From NCBI GenBank assembly GCA_018436925.1, contig JAHDKI010000009.1, positions 62,001-126,000 of the forward strand: a stretch of DNA of 64,000 nucleotides, in the 5' to 3' direction. Each line of letters begins with the position of its first letter. The first letter of the stretch is position 1. Shown one piece after another: positions 16,849 through 26,966 of the stretch. The DNA is from Syntrophaceae bacterium (lineage in GTDB: Bacteria > Desulfobacterota > Syntrophia > Syntrophales > Smithellaceae). Position numbers and translations under genes: made by a program. The notes under the pieces are model-generated. The model was not told the origin of the DNA. It made no database searches and worked only from the letters and a program-made list of their open reading frames with translations.

Positions 16849-18333
16849 ATGATCAGAAAAGCTCACGCGGAACAAAATCAAAAGATTCAAAAGAAAATCC
16901 TGGTGGTCGACGATTATCTGCCGACCCGCAAACTCATTATTGATACTCTGACGACCTCCGGCAATTATCGGGTCGATGAGGCGGAAAACGGTCAGCAAGC
17001 CGTGCATCGCTTTGATGAGAGCGACTATGATCTGGTAATCAGCGATATCATGATGCCCGGAATGAGCGGCATGGATCTGTTGCACTGGATTCGGGAAAAA
17101 AATCCCGGAGCTGCGGTGATTATGATTACGGGGAACCCCACGACGGATCTGACGGTGAGCGCCATCAAGAAGGGCGCCGTGGATTTTTTGACTAAACCAT
17201 TTGATATTGATGAGCTATTGTATAAAGTCGACATTCATCTGAGACAAAAAGAAATGCTTTCGGCGCAAAGCATGCGGGACATTCTGGAACAAAACCGGAT
17301 AAAAGATACGACTGTGGAGCTTTCCAAACGCAGTTACATCTATGATGCCATCGAAGACGCGCCGATGGACAACGACGTCATTTTTGAAAAAATCGCCGAA
17401 CTGTCCCTGCAACTGGTTGACGGTGAAATCTGCGCCATTCTGCTTTATGACGATGCAAGCCGCGAGTTCCATGTCAAAGCGATTCGGGCAAGTAAGGGAG
17501 ACGTCCGCGATCATTCCATGCAGTCGGCTGCCCTCAAGATGGTATATAACGAAGTCATAGAACGCAGGGAAGCGGTTTTGGTCAATTCCAACGACCACCC
17601 CGACGTGTCTCCATCGCTGATCTGTGCGCCGCTTATGATCCGCAACGCTATTTTGGGGATTTTGTCGATCCGCAAAAAGAAAAACCGAGAGGTTTTCAGT
17701 AAAAGGGATTTACACCACATCTTAAGCCTGACCAAACGGGCGTCTTTGAATCTGGAAAACAAGATACTGTATGAAAGCATCTACAGCAGCGTCATGGATA
17801 CGCTCAGCTCGCTGATTTCATCGATTCAGGCTCGGGATTGTTATACGGAAGAGCATTCCATGCGGGTGACCCGGGAAGCGATGAGACTCGCCCGGAGCAT
17901 GAAGTTTCCCGAAAAGGATATTGAAAGCCTGAGGATAGCCGGCATGCTTCATGACATCGGAAAGATTGCTGTGCCGGACAGCATCCTGCTGAAACCCGGA
18001 AAACTGTCGGAAGAGGAGTATCTGATTATAAAAAACCATCCAACCATCGGTGAAAACATTGTAAAACCGATCATTTTGCTGGAAAAGGAAAGAAGAATCA
18101 TTCAGTGCCATCACGAAAGATGGGACGGAAGCGGGTATCCGCACGGCCTCAAAGGGCCGGATATTCCCGTTTTGGCAAGAATTTTAGCGGTTGCCGATGC
18201 CTATGACGCCATGACCAACAATCGTCCCTATCGGCCGGCCATGTCGAGGGAAAGGGCGATTGAAGAATTGATCCAGAATGTGAATGTTCAGTTTGATCCC
18301 GATGTGGTCAACGCCTATATCAAAATTCTGTAG
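16849..18333 (+). CDS. Response regulator with GAF and HD-GYP cyclic-di-GMP phosphodiesterase domains
   Basis: 494 residues from ATG 16849; an in-frame GTG at 16843 is possible. The receiver domain (about 17-130) has the acidic pair DD21-22, the phosphoacceptor Asp66 in VISDIMMPGMSG, and K117 in TKPF. A GAF-like domain (about 160-300) follows. The C-terminal HD-GYP domain has LHDIGKIAVPDS at 367-378 and HHERWDGSGYP at 421-431, with all metal and GYP residues present. It probably hydrolyses cyclic di-GMP in response to phosphorylation. Its place between late flagellar genes suggests control of motility, which is an inference. Confidence 0.93.
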   Translation: MIRKAHAEQNQKIQKKILVVDDYLPTRKLIIDTLTTSGNYRVDEAENGQQAVHRFDESDYDLVISDIMMPGMSGMDLLHWIREKNPGAAVIMITGNPTTDLTVSAIKKGAVDFLTKPFDIDELLYKVDIHLRQKEMLSAQSMRDILEQNRIKDTTVELSKRSYIYDAIEDAPMDNDVIFEKIAELSLQLVDGEICAILLYDDASREFHVKAIRASKGDVRDHSMQSAALKMVYNEVIERREAVLVNSNDHPDVSPSLICAPLMIRNAILGILSIRKKKNREVFSKRDLHHILSLTKRASLNLENKILYESIYSSVMDTLSSLISSIQARDCYTEEHSMRVTREAMRLARSMKFPEKDIESLRIAGMLHDIGKIAVPDSILLKPGKLSEEEYLIIKNHPTIGENIVKPIILLEKERRIIQCHHERWDGSGYPHGLKGPDIPVLARILAVADAYDAMTNNRPYRPAMSRERAIEELIQNVNVQFDPDVVNAYIKIL

Positions 18334-18363
18334 TAGCTTTTTCCCCAATAAGTGGCATGAATA

Positions 18364-19149
18364 TTGTTAGTATTCAAACCGGTCAAGGGAATTGATTATC
18401 AACCTGAGACCCTGGGGGATTTCATGTTTTCCATCGAAAAGTATTCAGGTCTCACCGGTCCGAAAATTTTGACGGAAAATGCCGGCACGCGAATAACGGC
18501 GGATTTCCGCAAAGAGTTGGTCGATGCGATGAAGTCCGGCGCCGAGGCGTCGCCGCCCGACAAAGAACGTCTTTTGCTGATTGCCCGAACCCTGCAATTG
18601 GAAATGAACCGGCGCCTGCTCAACAGCATGCTCGACGGAGAAGCGACCTTTCAATCAATAACGACAAAATTTCTTGCGGAGTACAGCGCGGCCGGTCTCC
18701 CTGAAACGCCCTCTGAAAATCAAGGCGGTCTTCAAAGACCGTCGGGCACCATGGAAGCGGCCGGGCAACAGGCCTATGATCCGATTATTGCCGATGCCGC
18801 GCGTGAATTCGGCGTGGATGCGGATCTCATCCGCTCTGTGATCAAGGCTGAAAGCGGTTTTGATTCCCGCGCCACATCGCCCAGAGGCGCTCAGGGATTG
18901 ATGCAGCTGATGCCGGAGACGGCCGGAGAGCTTGGTGTGAACGACCCTTATGATCCGAGGCAGAATATTTTCGGCGGCGCCCGTTACCTCAAAAGGCTGC
19001 TTAATCGGTACGACGGTCATGTTGATTCCGCATTGGCCGCCTATAACTGGGGAATGGGAAACCTGGAAAGAAGCCCGGATCGATTGCCTGATGAAACTGT
19101 GACCTACATCAGCCGGGTGAAACGGTTCTACGGAGAAATGAAAACCTGA
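18364..19149 (+). CDS. Soluble lytic transglycosylase (SLT family)
   Basis: 261 residues if the TTG at 18364 is the start; the first in-frame ATG is at 18424. The C-terminal about 120 residues form an SLT domain: IIADAAREFGVDADLIRSVI, KAESGFD with catalytic Glu163, GAQGLMQLMPETAGELGV, FGGARYLKRLLNRY and ALAAYNWGMGNLE. No signal peptide is visible, so it may be exported by the flagellar apparatus or have a missed start. As FlgJ here lacks a muramidase domain, this enzyme could open peptidoglycan for the rod. Confidence 0.87.
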   Translation: MLVFKPVKGIDYQPETLGDFMFSIEKYSGLTGPKILTENAGTRITADFRKELVDAMKSGAEASPPDKERLLLIARTLQLEMNRRLLNSMLDGEATFQSITTKFLAEYSAAGLPETPSENQGGLQRPSGTMEAAGQQAYDPIIADAAREFGVDADLIRSVIKAESGFDSRATSPRGAQGLMQLMPETAGELGVNDPYDPRQNIFGGARYLKRLLNRYDGHVDSALAAYNWGMGNLERSPDRLPDETVTYISRVKRFYGEMKT

Positions 19150-19166
19150 AGAATCTGAGATAAAAG

Positions 19167-19205
19167 AAACACCGCGTCACGGATTCAAAGCGCAACGCGG
19201 TGTTT
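19167..19205. terminator. Bidirectional terminator between convergent genes
   Basis: AAACACCGCGT and ACGCGGTGTTT form an 11-bp perfect stem with a 17-base loop, just after the transglycosylase stop and before the stop of the convergent gene at 19226. Flanking A and T runs are short, so efficiency is uncertain. Confidence 0.7.
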
Positions 19206-19225
19206 GATTGTCTCATCCGGGAGGA

Positions 19226-19585
19226 TTATTTTTTAACGCCGGTGAAAGTGCCTTCACCCTGACCGCCGAAATCAACTTTGCCGCTGACTTTGTTTCCGTC
19301 AACTTTGCCTTTATACACGACATTGACGCCGCCCAGAGAATAGTTGATCACAAAATCATCATCCTTGACGGTTCCCGTGGCTGGAGCTTCCCCCCAGCGG
19401 CCCTTGTAAGTGCCCGAGAGCTTATCCCCGTCTTGTTTTAATTCGAAAACGGGGCTTCCCGTTCCGCCTGCGGACGTGACATCCAGAGTCCAAGTGCCGG
19501 TCATGTCTGCGGCGAAAGCCATCGTCGCGCCGAAGAGCATCATCAAAGACATCACGGAAACGAAAAACAACTTAACCTTTTTCAT
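19226..19585 (-). CDS. Small secreted protein, lipocalin/beta-sheet type, unknown function
   Basis: 119 residues from ATG at 19585 with GGAGG upstream (seen as CCTCC on + at 19590). The frame extends upstream but without a site. A Sec signal peptide ends AFA-AD at about residue 25. The mature part is about 95 residues of alternating beta strands rich in Gly, Asp and Lys: MTGTWTLDVTSAGGTGSPVF, DKLSGTYKGRWGEAPATGTV, VDGNKVSGKVDFGG. It resembles small periplasmic proteins with repeated G-x-W/K-G-x strands. No catalytic motif is seen. Confidence 0.8.
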   Translation of the reverse strand: MKKVKLFFVSVMSLMMLFGATMAFAADMTGTWTLDVTSAGGTGSPVFELKQDGDKLSGTYKGRWGEAPATGTVKDDDFVINYSLGGVNVVYKGKVDGNKVSGKVDFGGQGEGTFTGVKK

Positions 19586-19856
19586 ACCTGCCTCCTTTTT
19601 TTCTGATGACGTAAAATCTTCTAGTGTGTGTTTATGAAAGCCAGCGTGTTCATAACATATCCAAAAGTGGCAGGCAAGCGCCTGTGCGGAAAAATAAAGC
19701 ACAAGGCGCATATTGACGCGTTTGCGGCGCAAGAAAACCATCAGCAAAATCAAGACGCATGTGTCACCTCTTTTTCGAAGGTGTGCCAATTCACCGGTCG
19801 GCATTGCGATTGCCGATGCCGCGCGCGAAGAGTTGAATTGAATTGAGGCGGAATTT

Positions 19857-22800
19857 TTATCTTCCGGAACCTGCTTTCATTTTCGTTTTGCGCCGGGGGA
19901 ATTTGATATAGGGGCTCACCTTGGAGTTGATGTTCTTTCCGGTGCCGTCGTAATTAAGCGTGACGACGGGAATGCCGGTGGCTCTTTCAATGCTTTCCGC
20001 CATAGCTTCCGTGACCAGGCCCGCGCAGCAGAAAGCCGGATTGGTCTGTACGAAAAGAGAGATGTCCGGGTCGTGATCGACCAGAGAAGAAATTTTCAAT
20101 AGATTATCCGCCGATTCTCCGAAGTGCTGGACCGTCAGGTTAAACTGATCATAGACCTTCCGATAATCAATGTCATAATCCAGCGGCGGCTCATGGATCA
20201 GTTCGTTGAATATTTTATAGTAGCTTTTATCGAGCTGATTGATGAGTGTGATAAGCGTCTTTGTGAAGAGCACGTCTTTGTATTCGCCTTCCAAAAACCA
20301 GCGTCTCATGTACGGGCCGGAAATCAACTTGGCAAACTCGCTAAACGGCGTGGTCAAGACTTCACCGCCATAGGCTTCAATGCACGAAATCAGGTTTTGA
20401 TTGAAGACGTCGTTGTCCCGTGCGTAGAGATCTCCGAAGATGGCGACTTTGGGCCGAACCGCCGGCGAGATTTCGATTTTTTTAAACAGACTGATCACTT
20501 TTGCCAGGTCGTCGTCTTTGCTGCGCCCCCCGAGAAACGTATTGTATAGAATGTTCACCGACTGGGCGATGACGCGGTCCGTTACGCCTTCGATTTTTTC
20601 ATAAGGTCTGAGTTTGCACCCGATCTTACGCAGCATGCCGCCGAACATGTAGGCGAAGTAGGCTTCAATGGAGGCCTGCATGGAAATATCCGCAAGAGAA
20701 ATGCTTCCGATGTAGACCTCGACGTGTTCCATGCCGCCGCCGGCCGCCTCCAGAAGGCCTTTAATCAGTTGAGGATAAAGACGAATGTTGCAGGCCACGT
20801 GAGAATCGAAACACCATCCCATCGTTTGAGCGGGGTCTAGAAGGTTGTCTTCGATGTAATCGATATAACTTTGCGCAATGAGATTCACCGGCAGGCATTG
20901 ACCGCTGTTGGTGCGCAGTCCGCGTTGAAGCGTTTGCTCGGTCAGCGGAACCATCCGCGCATCAATGCCTTCGCGGATGAAGACCGCTTCGAGAAGCTTT
21001 GACGTGATCGGATCAATGCAGGGAAACAGAAGCGTTTTATCTTTTATCTTCGTTACGCATTCGGAATTGAGGGAAAGTGTACGGGTCGGCACAAGCTTCA
21101 GATGGCGGTTGGCGTGATGGTTTTTAAAGGAGCGGATGGCCGCTTCAATGCGGGTTTCATAACCCACATTGGAGTCATGTTCGTCCAACTCCAGAATCAG
21201 GTAGGGTTTGCCGTATTGATCCATGATGCGCTTGAAGTATTCCAGCGTAAAAGAGTCCGGACTGCACTTAAACGACGTGACATACACGGGGTAAAGACCG
21301 GGCGTCCGTGCGGTAAACAGCGCCGTCTTCAGAATTCCGGCGGCAAAATGCCAGTGAACGCGCTGAAGCAAGGGATTGATTTCGGAGCAATCTTCCTGAT
21401 CAACCGGAAACATATCCTGGTAAAATGCCTTGATGCCCAAAGAAGCGAAGATGTCGGGAATGCCTTTGTTCATGGTGTTTTGCAACACCGCATAGGGGCG
21501 GCCCAAAAGGGCGATGCTGATCTGGTTCCCTTGGGGCTTCTCCCGCTCGTAAATATTCATCAGATTGCTCCGTCCCTCATTGTAAAAAGACAAGGCCGCT
21601 TCGTAGGCATTGTAAAGGGCCCAATACCCGATGCCGAGAATCGACTTGAGCAGAGAAAAAAATTCAATACGCGACTGAAAGGATTGGTGGTCGATGACCG
21701 GCATAACGGCTTTAGAGCCGAGTTTGAGACTTCTGATGCCCGCGGCCAGCGAGGGCGCAAACTGACTATAGTAGCAGTAAAAACGATACTCTTCGTCTTT
21801 ATGCTTGGAGGCCTCAAGGTAGAACGGCATGAAAAGAAAGTCGCACTTGTCGGCCAGATATTGAATATGTCCGAAAAACGCGCTCATGGGCGCGCAGAAT
21901 TCGGCGCCCGAGATCTTCTTTCCTGTTTTAACCGCGTTTTTGAAATTTTCCGAGGTGATGGTCTCCACGCCCAGCGTGGAGAAAAAATGTTTCCATAGAG
22001 GCATTTCTTCCGAAAGATACAATGCGTTGGGGATGCCGAAAGTTATCGCCTTTTTCGAAGCAAGCGTTGCGGCGGCATGCGTCAGGACTTTGCTGCGTTC
22101 TTTGAGCAAATCATACTGCTTTTTGTTTTTGCCGACATAATGCTTTGTGTCATAGTCGCGCCCGCACAGAAAACCGAATGCGACAGTCTGGCCCTGTACG
22201 GTGACTTTGTTGATTTTGCAGTTATTGTGGCACAGCTGGCAGACTTCGTTGTCGACAGGAATGTGTTCACGATAGAGGTTTAAGCCGCGGAATCCGGTTT
22301 CGCGCAGGACATTTTCCAGCAGGATGAGCGCGCTTCCCAGAGCGCCGGTGAGATGGCAGTATGGAGAGACAAAAATGGGTTTTTTCAACCGGTGCTCAAA
22401 GGCCGCAACCAGCGCCCGATTTCGGGCGGTTGCGCCCTGAAAGCAGATATAACGGCCGATTGCGGCTTCCGTGGCGACCTTTGCCAGATAATTTTCACAG
22501 ACGGAATGCAGAACACTGGCGAGCACTTCGTTGACGGAGTATCCTTCCGTCAGATAATTGTTGATATCGCGCTCCATGAACACCGTGCAACGGTCGCTGG
22601 AAATCGGTGCGGAGGTGTTCATCGCCCGATGGGCGTAATCCGTCAGCTTGACGCCGAGTTTTATGGCCTGTTCTTCGATAAAACTTCCTGTGCCTGCGGC
22701 GCAGACATTGTTCATGACCGAGAAAGTCACCATGCCGTTTTTCATCGTGGTGAATTTTGCGTCCTGGCCGCCGATTTCGATGATCGTATCCGTATCGGGG

Positions 22801-24056
22801 TTCAGCTCGTGGGCGGCGCGCGCGTGCGCGGTGATCTCGTCGATAATCAAATCCGCATTGATGATTTTCCCGATGAATTTTCGGCCGGAGCCGGTCGTCC
22901 CGACTCCCTGGATGACCAGTTCGCAGGCATTGCGATGCGCAAGAGTGTCAATGGCCTCGAAAAGGGCCTGCATGGCTTTGACCGGTTGACCGGATGTCTG
23001 GGTATACAGGCCGGCCAGCACATCTTTTTGCTCGCTGATCAAAACCGCCTTCGTGCTTGTTGAGCCGATGTCGATGCCCAGATAGACGCGTTGGCGGGTT
23101 TCAAACGGTTTGTATTGATCGGTTTCAACGCCGGCATGTCCATTGGAGGGTGAAAAAATGCTGCGGGAAAAGATATCAGGATCCGGATACGTTGAAAGCG
23201 TCAGGGACAGAGGCGGATATCCGAAGACCTTTTCTTTTTTATCTTCGGCAAAGAGGTCGTCAAAATTGCAAATCAAACCGGCCCGGAGATGCGGTGTTTC
23301 TTCAAGATAGAGCAGGGCCGCGCCAATGGCTCCGTAAAGATGGCTGTGACGCGCGATGACCGGTTCAACGGATAATAGATTGCGGAAATGTTTGACCACG
23401 GCGGTGTTCATGGAGACGCCGCCCGCCAGAATAAGTGGTTCGCGAACCGAGGAATCCGGAATCAGCGTGTCGATGACGTTTTTGGCCAGACCCTCGCACA
23501 GTCCGTCGCTGATTTGTCCGATGGAGTACCCTTCCTGTTGGGCGTGGATCAAATCGGTCTTGGCGAAAACGGCGCACCGTGTGGCAATCCTGGGTGTGGC
23601 GTTGTGGTTGCAAAAGGCGATGGTGCTCAGCGTGTCGATGCTTTTGAGGTTCAGGCGCCGCGCCTGCTGATCCAGAAAGCTGCCGGTGCCGGCGGCGCAA
23701 GAGGAATTGGAGCGGAATCGTTCATACTCGCCCGCTTCATTGAAGGTAATCAGGCCGAAGTTTTCTCCGCCGACAAACAAAATACTGCCGACGTCGGTGT
23801 GATATTTTTTGACCGCCGCAATCATGGCGATTTGCGTGTCGAAACGAGGCACCTCCCTTAAAATATCGGGGCCGGAAAGGGTCATGGCCACGCCGCTGAC
23901 ATCTGCGGGATCCATGCCGCGCAGAATCGAACGCAGCGCTTCGGCGATGGCGCCCTGATGAAATTGATATGATGAGCTGATAAGCGTTCCTTGTTGGTCA
24001 ATGACGGCAACCGAGATCGCGACGGAGCCGATGTCGATTCCAATAACTTTATGCAT
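19857..24056 (-). CDS. Giant acyl-CoA dehydratase activase-type ATPase (two BcrAD/BadFG domains plus DUF2229 and HgdB-like region)
   Basis: 1399 residues from ATG at 24056 (MHKVIGIDIGS); longer upstream starts have no support. Domain 1 (about 1-285) and domain 2 (about 325-595) are both ASKHA ATPases of the HgdC/BcrA type. Each has its own GIDIGS motif and CAAGTG Cys, and a second Cys (ATRCAVF, SDRCTVF) that would ligate a [4Fe-4S] cluster across a dimer. A Cys-rich linker (CQLCHNNCKIN, later FLCGRDYD) is followed by a DUF2229 region with GAEFCAP, and the C-terminal part ends in a segment like the dehydratase D component (AFCCAGLVTEAMAESIE). Related giant proteins occur in anaerobes; their substrate is unknown. 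It stands alone, with no dehydratase subunits nearby. Confidence 0.88.
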   Translation of the reverse strand: MHKVIGIDIGSVAISVAVIDQQGTLISSSYQFHQGAIAEALRSILRGMDPADVSGVAMTLSGPDILREVPRFDTQIAMIAAVKKYHTDVGSILFVGGENFGLITFNEAGEYERFRSNSSCAAGTGSFLDQQARRLNLKSIDTLSTIAFCNHNATPRIATRCAVFAKTDLIHAQQEGYSIGQISDGLCEGLAKNVIDTLIPDSSVREPLILAGGVSMNTAVVKHFRNLLSVEPVIARHSHLYGAIGAALLYLEETPHLRAGLICNFDDLFAEDKKEKVFGYPPLSLTLSTYPDPDIFSRSIFSPSNGHAGVETDQYKPFETRQRVYLGIDIGSTSTKAVLISEQKDVLAGLYTQTSGQPVKAMQALFEAIDTLAHRNACELVIQGVGTTGSGRKFIGKIINADLIIDEITAHARAAHELNPDTDTIIEIGGQDAKFTTMKNGMVTFSVMNNVCAAGTGSFIEEQAIKLGVKLTDYAHRAMNTSAPISSDRCTVFMERDINNYLTEGYSVNEVLASVLHSVCENYLAKVATEAAIGRYICFQGATARNRALVAAFEHRLKKPIFVSPYCHLTGALGSALILLENVLRETGFRGLNLYREHIPVDNEVCQLCHNNCKINKVTVQGQTVAFGFLCGRDYDTKHYVGKNKKQYDLLKERSKVLTHAAATLASKKAITFGIPNALYLSEEMPLWKHFFSTLGVETITSENFKNAVKTGKKISGAEFCAPMSAFFGHIQYLADKCDFLFMPFYLEASKHKDEEYRFYCYYSQFAPSLAAGIRSLKLGSKAVMPVIDHQSFQSRIEFFSLLKSILGIGYWALYNAYEAALSFYNEGRSNLMNIYEREKPQGNQISIALLGRPYAVLQNTMNKGIPDIFASLGIKAFYQDMFPVDQEDCSEINPLLQRVHWHFAAGILKTALFTARTPGLYPVYVTSFKCSPDSFTLEYFKRIMDQYGKPYLILELDEHDSNVGYETRIEAAIRSFKNHHANRHLKLVPTRTLSLNSECVTKIKDKTLLFPCIDPITSKLLEAVFIREGIDARMVPLTEQTLQRGLRTNSGQCLPVNLIAQSYIDYIEDNLLDPAQTMGWCFDSHVACNIRLYPQLIKGLLEAAGGGMEHVEVYIGSISLADISMQASIEAYFAYMFGGMLRKIGCKLRPYEKIEGVTDRVIAQSVNILYNTFLGGRSKDDDLAKVISLFKKIEISPAVRPKVAIFGDLYARDNDVFNQNLISCIEAYGGEVLTTPFSEFAKLISGPYMRRWFLEGEYKDVLFTKTLITLINQLDKSYYKIFNELIHEPPLDYDIDYRKVYDQFNLTVQHFGESADNLLKISSLVDHDPDISLFVQTNPAFCCAGLVTEAMAESIERATGIPVVTLNYDGTGKNINSKVSPYIKFPRRKTKMKAGSGR

Positions 24057-24249
24057 GAAAAAACTCCGTTTATTTGTTTCGGCGAATTCTGCCGTTTTTC
24101 TCCGCATTCGTCAATATTGAAGTTCAGGCTGAAATGCAAAGCCCTCCAATGCAAAACGAGAGGGACGGTGCGGCGCAAGGTTTGAAAGAATGGTCAAATG
24201 AAGCAAGACGATTCGAACGGCGACCGGCGAATAGGGCCGCCATGACGCC

Positions 24250-25860
24250 CTAGCGTTTGCCCAGATGCAAGATGCCTTTGGTGATGTTGCACAAATGATT
24301 GTTGAGGCGCTCAAGGTTGGTGAGAATATCATTAAAGACGAGGCCGGCGTTGCTGATGCAGATGGCGTTTTCAAGTCTTTTGATGTGGTTGAGTTTATAG
24401 TTTGAGATCAACTCGTCAAGTTCTTTTTCAATGGCCAGCGAGATGGTTGCCGCCTTCTGATCGTTGAACTGCATGGCCTTGCGCGTCTGGTGCATGAGCG
24501 CTTCGGTTTTGTCGAAGAGTTTTTCGAGTTCCCGGGCGGCTTGATCGGAGAAGTGCAAGTCGTTCTCATATGCTCTTTGGGATAGAATGACGATATCTTC
24601 GCAATAGTCTCCGACTTTTTCCAGATCGTTGACGCTGTGCAACAGCGCCGGGATCAGGCGCGAATGCTTTTCAGGCAGTTCATTGCGGGTGAGCTCCACC
24701 AGATACTCGGTAATTTTTTTCTGCATGTCGTCAATGGATTCTTCGTCGAGCGCGATTTCATTGCGGAGCTTATGATCATAAGCGATCGTGCAACTTCTTG
24801 CTTTTTGCATCATCTGGAAACAGGTGTCCAGCATGACAATCATCTCGCTGATAATCGCTTTTATGGCGAGATGAGGGACCGAAAGCAAGTTCCGGTCGAG
24901 GTATTTTGTTTCTTTCTTCACGTAATCTTCGCCGGGTATGATTCTGTTCATCAACATCACGAACAACGGAATTATGGGAAGAAAAATGATTGTGTTGATA
25001 ACGTTAAACAGCGTGTGTGTGTTGGCGATCTGTCTTGCGACATCCGCCGACATCATCGGAATGTATTGCAAATATAAAGGCGCCATGGCGACCGCAACAA
25101 ACGTCCCAACGATATTGAAAAGCGTATTTCCCCAAGCCAGGCGTTTGCTCGACAGGTTGCCGCCGATACTGGCTAAAATACCGGTGATGCAGGTGCCGAT
25201 ATTGGTTCCGAAGATCAGGTAAAGAGACGTTGGAAAATCAAGCAGCCCCGCTGAAGCGAAAGCAATGATCATACCGGTCGTTGTGCTCGAGCTTTGGAAA
25301 ACAACCGTGATCAGAAGGCCTGTCAGTACGCCCAGCACCGGATATTGTCCGAATGTCACGAGAGCGTTTTTTGCCGCTTCATTCGAGGAAAGAGGGGAGA
25401 CGGCCATACTCATCATGGCCAGACCCAAAAACAGCATGCCAAAGCCCAGGATGACAAGCCCCTTGTTCTTTTCCTTTATTTTTTTGGCGAAGAAAAAATA
25501 AGCGGCGCCGATAAAAACGAAAACCGGAGCAATCGCCGTGAGTTTGAAAGCGATTAATTGGGCTGTGATGGTCGTTCCGATGTTGGCGCCGATCATGATG
25601 GCCATCGCAGCGGCCAAAGTGAGAATGTTCGCGTTAAGGAAACCTATCAAAATGACGGATGTTGCGCTGGAGCTCTGAATGAGAGCTGTGACGCCGACAC
25701 CGACAAACATGGATTTGAAACGGTTGGAAGTGATCTTTTCCAGAAGAGATTTTAGAATGCCCAGCGACAATTTTTTAAGCGAGTCGCTAAGCAAAAACAT
25801 GCCGTAAATGAAAAGGCCCAATCCGCCAATGACGCCGACAATTATCGTGAAGTATTGCAT
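24250..25860 (-). CDS. Na/Pi cotransporter family protein with C-terminal PhoU-like domain
   Basis: 536 residues. The membrane half (about 1-310) has the two inverted Na/Pi repeats with the QSSS signatures: TALIQSSSATSVILIGFLNA and VVFQSSSTTTGMIIAFASAG. The C-terminal about 200 residues are helical and PhoU-like (LRNEIALDEESIDDMQKKIT, LLHSVNDLEKVGDYCEDIVI). It probably imports phosphate or exports it together with sodium; PhoU-type tails regulate such carriers. It is transcribed divergently from the transporter at 26013. Confidence 0.93.
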   Translation of the reverse strand: MQYFTIIVGVIGGLGLFIYGMFLLSDSLKKLSLGILKSLLEKITSNRFKSMFVGVGVTALIQSSSATSVILIGFLNANILTLAAAMAIMIGANIGTTITAQLIAFKLTAIAPVFVFIGAAYFFFAKKIKEKNKGLVILGFGMLFLGLAMMSMAVSPLSSNEAAKNALVTFGQYPVLGVLTGLLITVVFQSSSTTTGMIIAFASAGLLDFPTSLYLIFGTNIGTCITGILASIGGNLSSKRLAWGNTLFNIVGTFVAVAMAPLYLQYIPMMSADVARQIANTHTLFNVINTIIFLPIIPLFVMLMNRIIPGEDYVKKETKYLDRNLLSVPHLAIKAIISEMIVMLDTCFQMMQKARSCTIAYDHKLRNEIALDEESIDDMQKKITEYLVELTRNELPEKHSRLIPALLHSVNDLEKVGDYCEDIVILSQRAYENDLHFSDQAARELEKLFDKTEALMHQTRKAMQFNDQKAATISLAIEKELDELISNYKLNHIKRLENAICISNAGLVFNDILTNLERLNNHLCNITKGILHLGKR

Positions 25861-26012
25861 ATTATTGCCTTTTAGCTATTTCCCTCACAGGGTTGCGCGG
25901 AGTATAGGGAACAGATGAAAGCCTGTCAAGAGTAATCGAAAAACCTTAAGTATTTTGATCCGGTTACAAATATCTGATTGCCGGATATGTCGTTATCGGT
26001 TAAGAAAGCCAC

Positions 26013-26966
26013 ATGAAGCCGAAGACATTGCCTGCCGTTCACCTTCTGAATAATCGGAATTTCATATTCGTCCTGGCTATGGCGGGCGGGCTTGCTTTTC
26101 CGGGTCCTTCGGAAGTGACTCGCTATCTCATGATGCCGGCGCTGGCCGTCGCCATGACCATGGCAACGCTCAACGTGCCGAATAACTATCTTCGCGATCT
26201 CCGGTCTCATCTGTTGCCTTTCTTTGCCGGAATACTGTTGACCTATGTTCTTCTTGGTGGCTTCCTGCTGGCGGCAGCCGCATTTTTTCTGAACGACCGA
26301 AATTTATGGATAGGATTTGTCCTGATTGCGGCGGTTCCGCCGGCTGTTGCGGTGATCCCCTTCACGTCGATCCTGCAGGGCAATGTATCGTTTACGCTGT
26401 CCGGCACCGTGGCGTCGTATCTGGCGGCCCTGATTGTCACGCCGGCCATCGTCGGGATCTTTATCGGGACGGGAATTGCCGATCCCTGGAAACTGCTTTA
26501 TATATTGATCTTGCTGATTGTTGTGCCCCTGATAGCCTCTCGAGTGCTTTTGCGCTTTAATTTGGGCCGTCGCCTCGCGCCCATCCGGGGCCCTCTGACC
26601 GATTGGAGTTTTTTTGTCGTCGTCTATTCCATGATTGCCGTGAATCGTGATTTGATCCTCGGGCAGCCTCAAATCCTGGGGCCCGTCATCGTAATCATTT
26701 TTTGTGCAACCTTTGTTATGGGAACGGCAATCCGAATGACGGCGCAAAGACTCGGCGCAAAAGCTGACGCTCTTCCCGGCCTCATCCTTCTGGGGACCCT
26801 GAAAAACCAGGGGATTGCCGGAGGGCTGGCCATTGCGCTCTTTGAAAAAGAAGCGGCGTTGCCGTCGGCCATTTATAGTGTGTTTATGATCATCTTCCTG
26901 ATGTGGCTGGATTGGCGGCAACATCGCAAGTCCGAAAAAGGAAAAAGTATTCGTTCTGACGATTGA
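26013..26966 (+). CDS. BASS/SBF-type (bile acid:sodium symporter-like) transporter
   Basis: 317 residues with about nine hydrophobic segments. The pattern IGFVLIAAVPPAVAVIPFTS followed by LSGTVASYLAALIVTPAIVG is typical of the BASS/SBF fold, and a second crossing region (LILLGTLKNQGIAGGLAIAL) lies near the C-terminus. The substrate cannot be told from the sequence; relatives carry organic anions with sodium. No ribosome-binding site stands out. The neighbours (a phosphate carrier and an SDR enzyme) do not define a pathway. Confidence 0.8.
   Translation: MKPKTLPAVHLLNNRNFIFVLAMAGGLAFPGPSEVTRYLMMPALAVAMTMATLNVPNNYLRDLRSHLLPFFAGILLTYVLLGGFLLAAAAFFLNDRNLWIGFVLIAAVPPAVAVIPFTSILQGNVSFTLSGTVASYLAALIVTPAIVGIFIGTGIADPWKLLYILILLIVVPLIASRVLLRFNLGRRLAPIRGPLTDWSFFVVVYSMIAVNRDLILGQPQILGPVIVIIFCATFVMGTAIRMTAQRLGAKADALPGLILLGTLKNQGIAGGLAIALFEKEAALPSAIYSVFMIIFLMWLDWRQHRKSEKGKSIRSDD

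Noticed and set aside
21102..21998. 298-residue open frame on the + strand inside the giant activase gene
   Set aside because: The - strand frame has family motifs along its whole length; the + frame has none.
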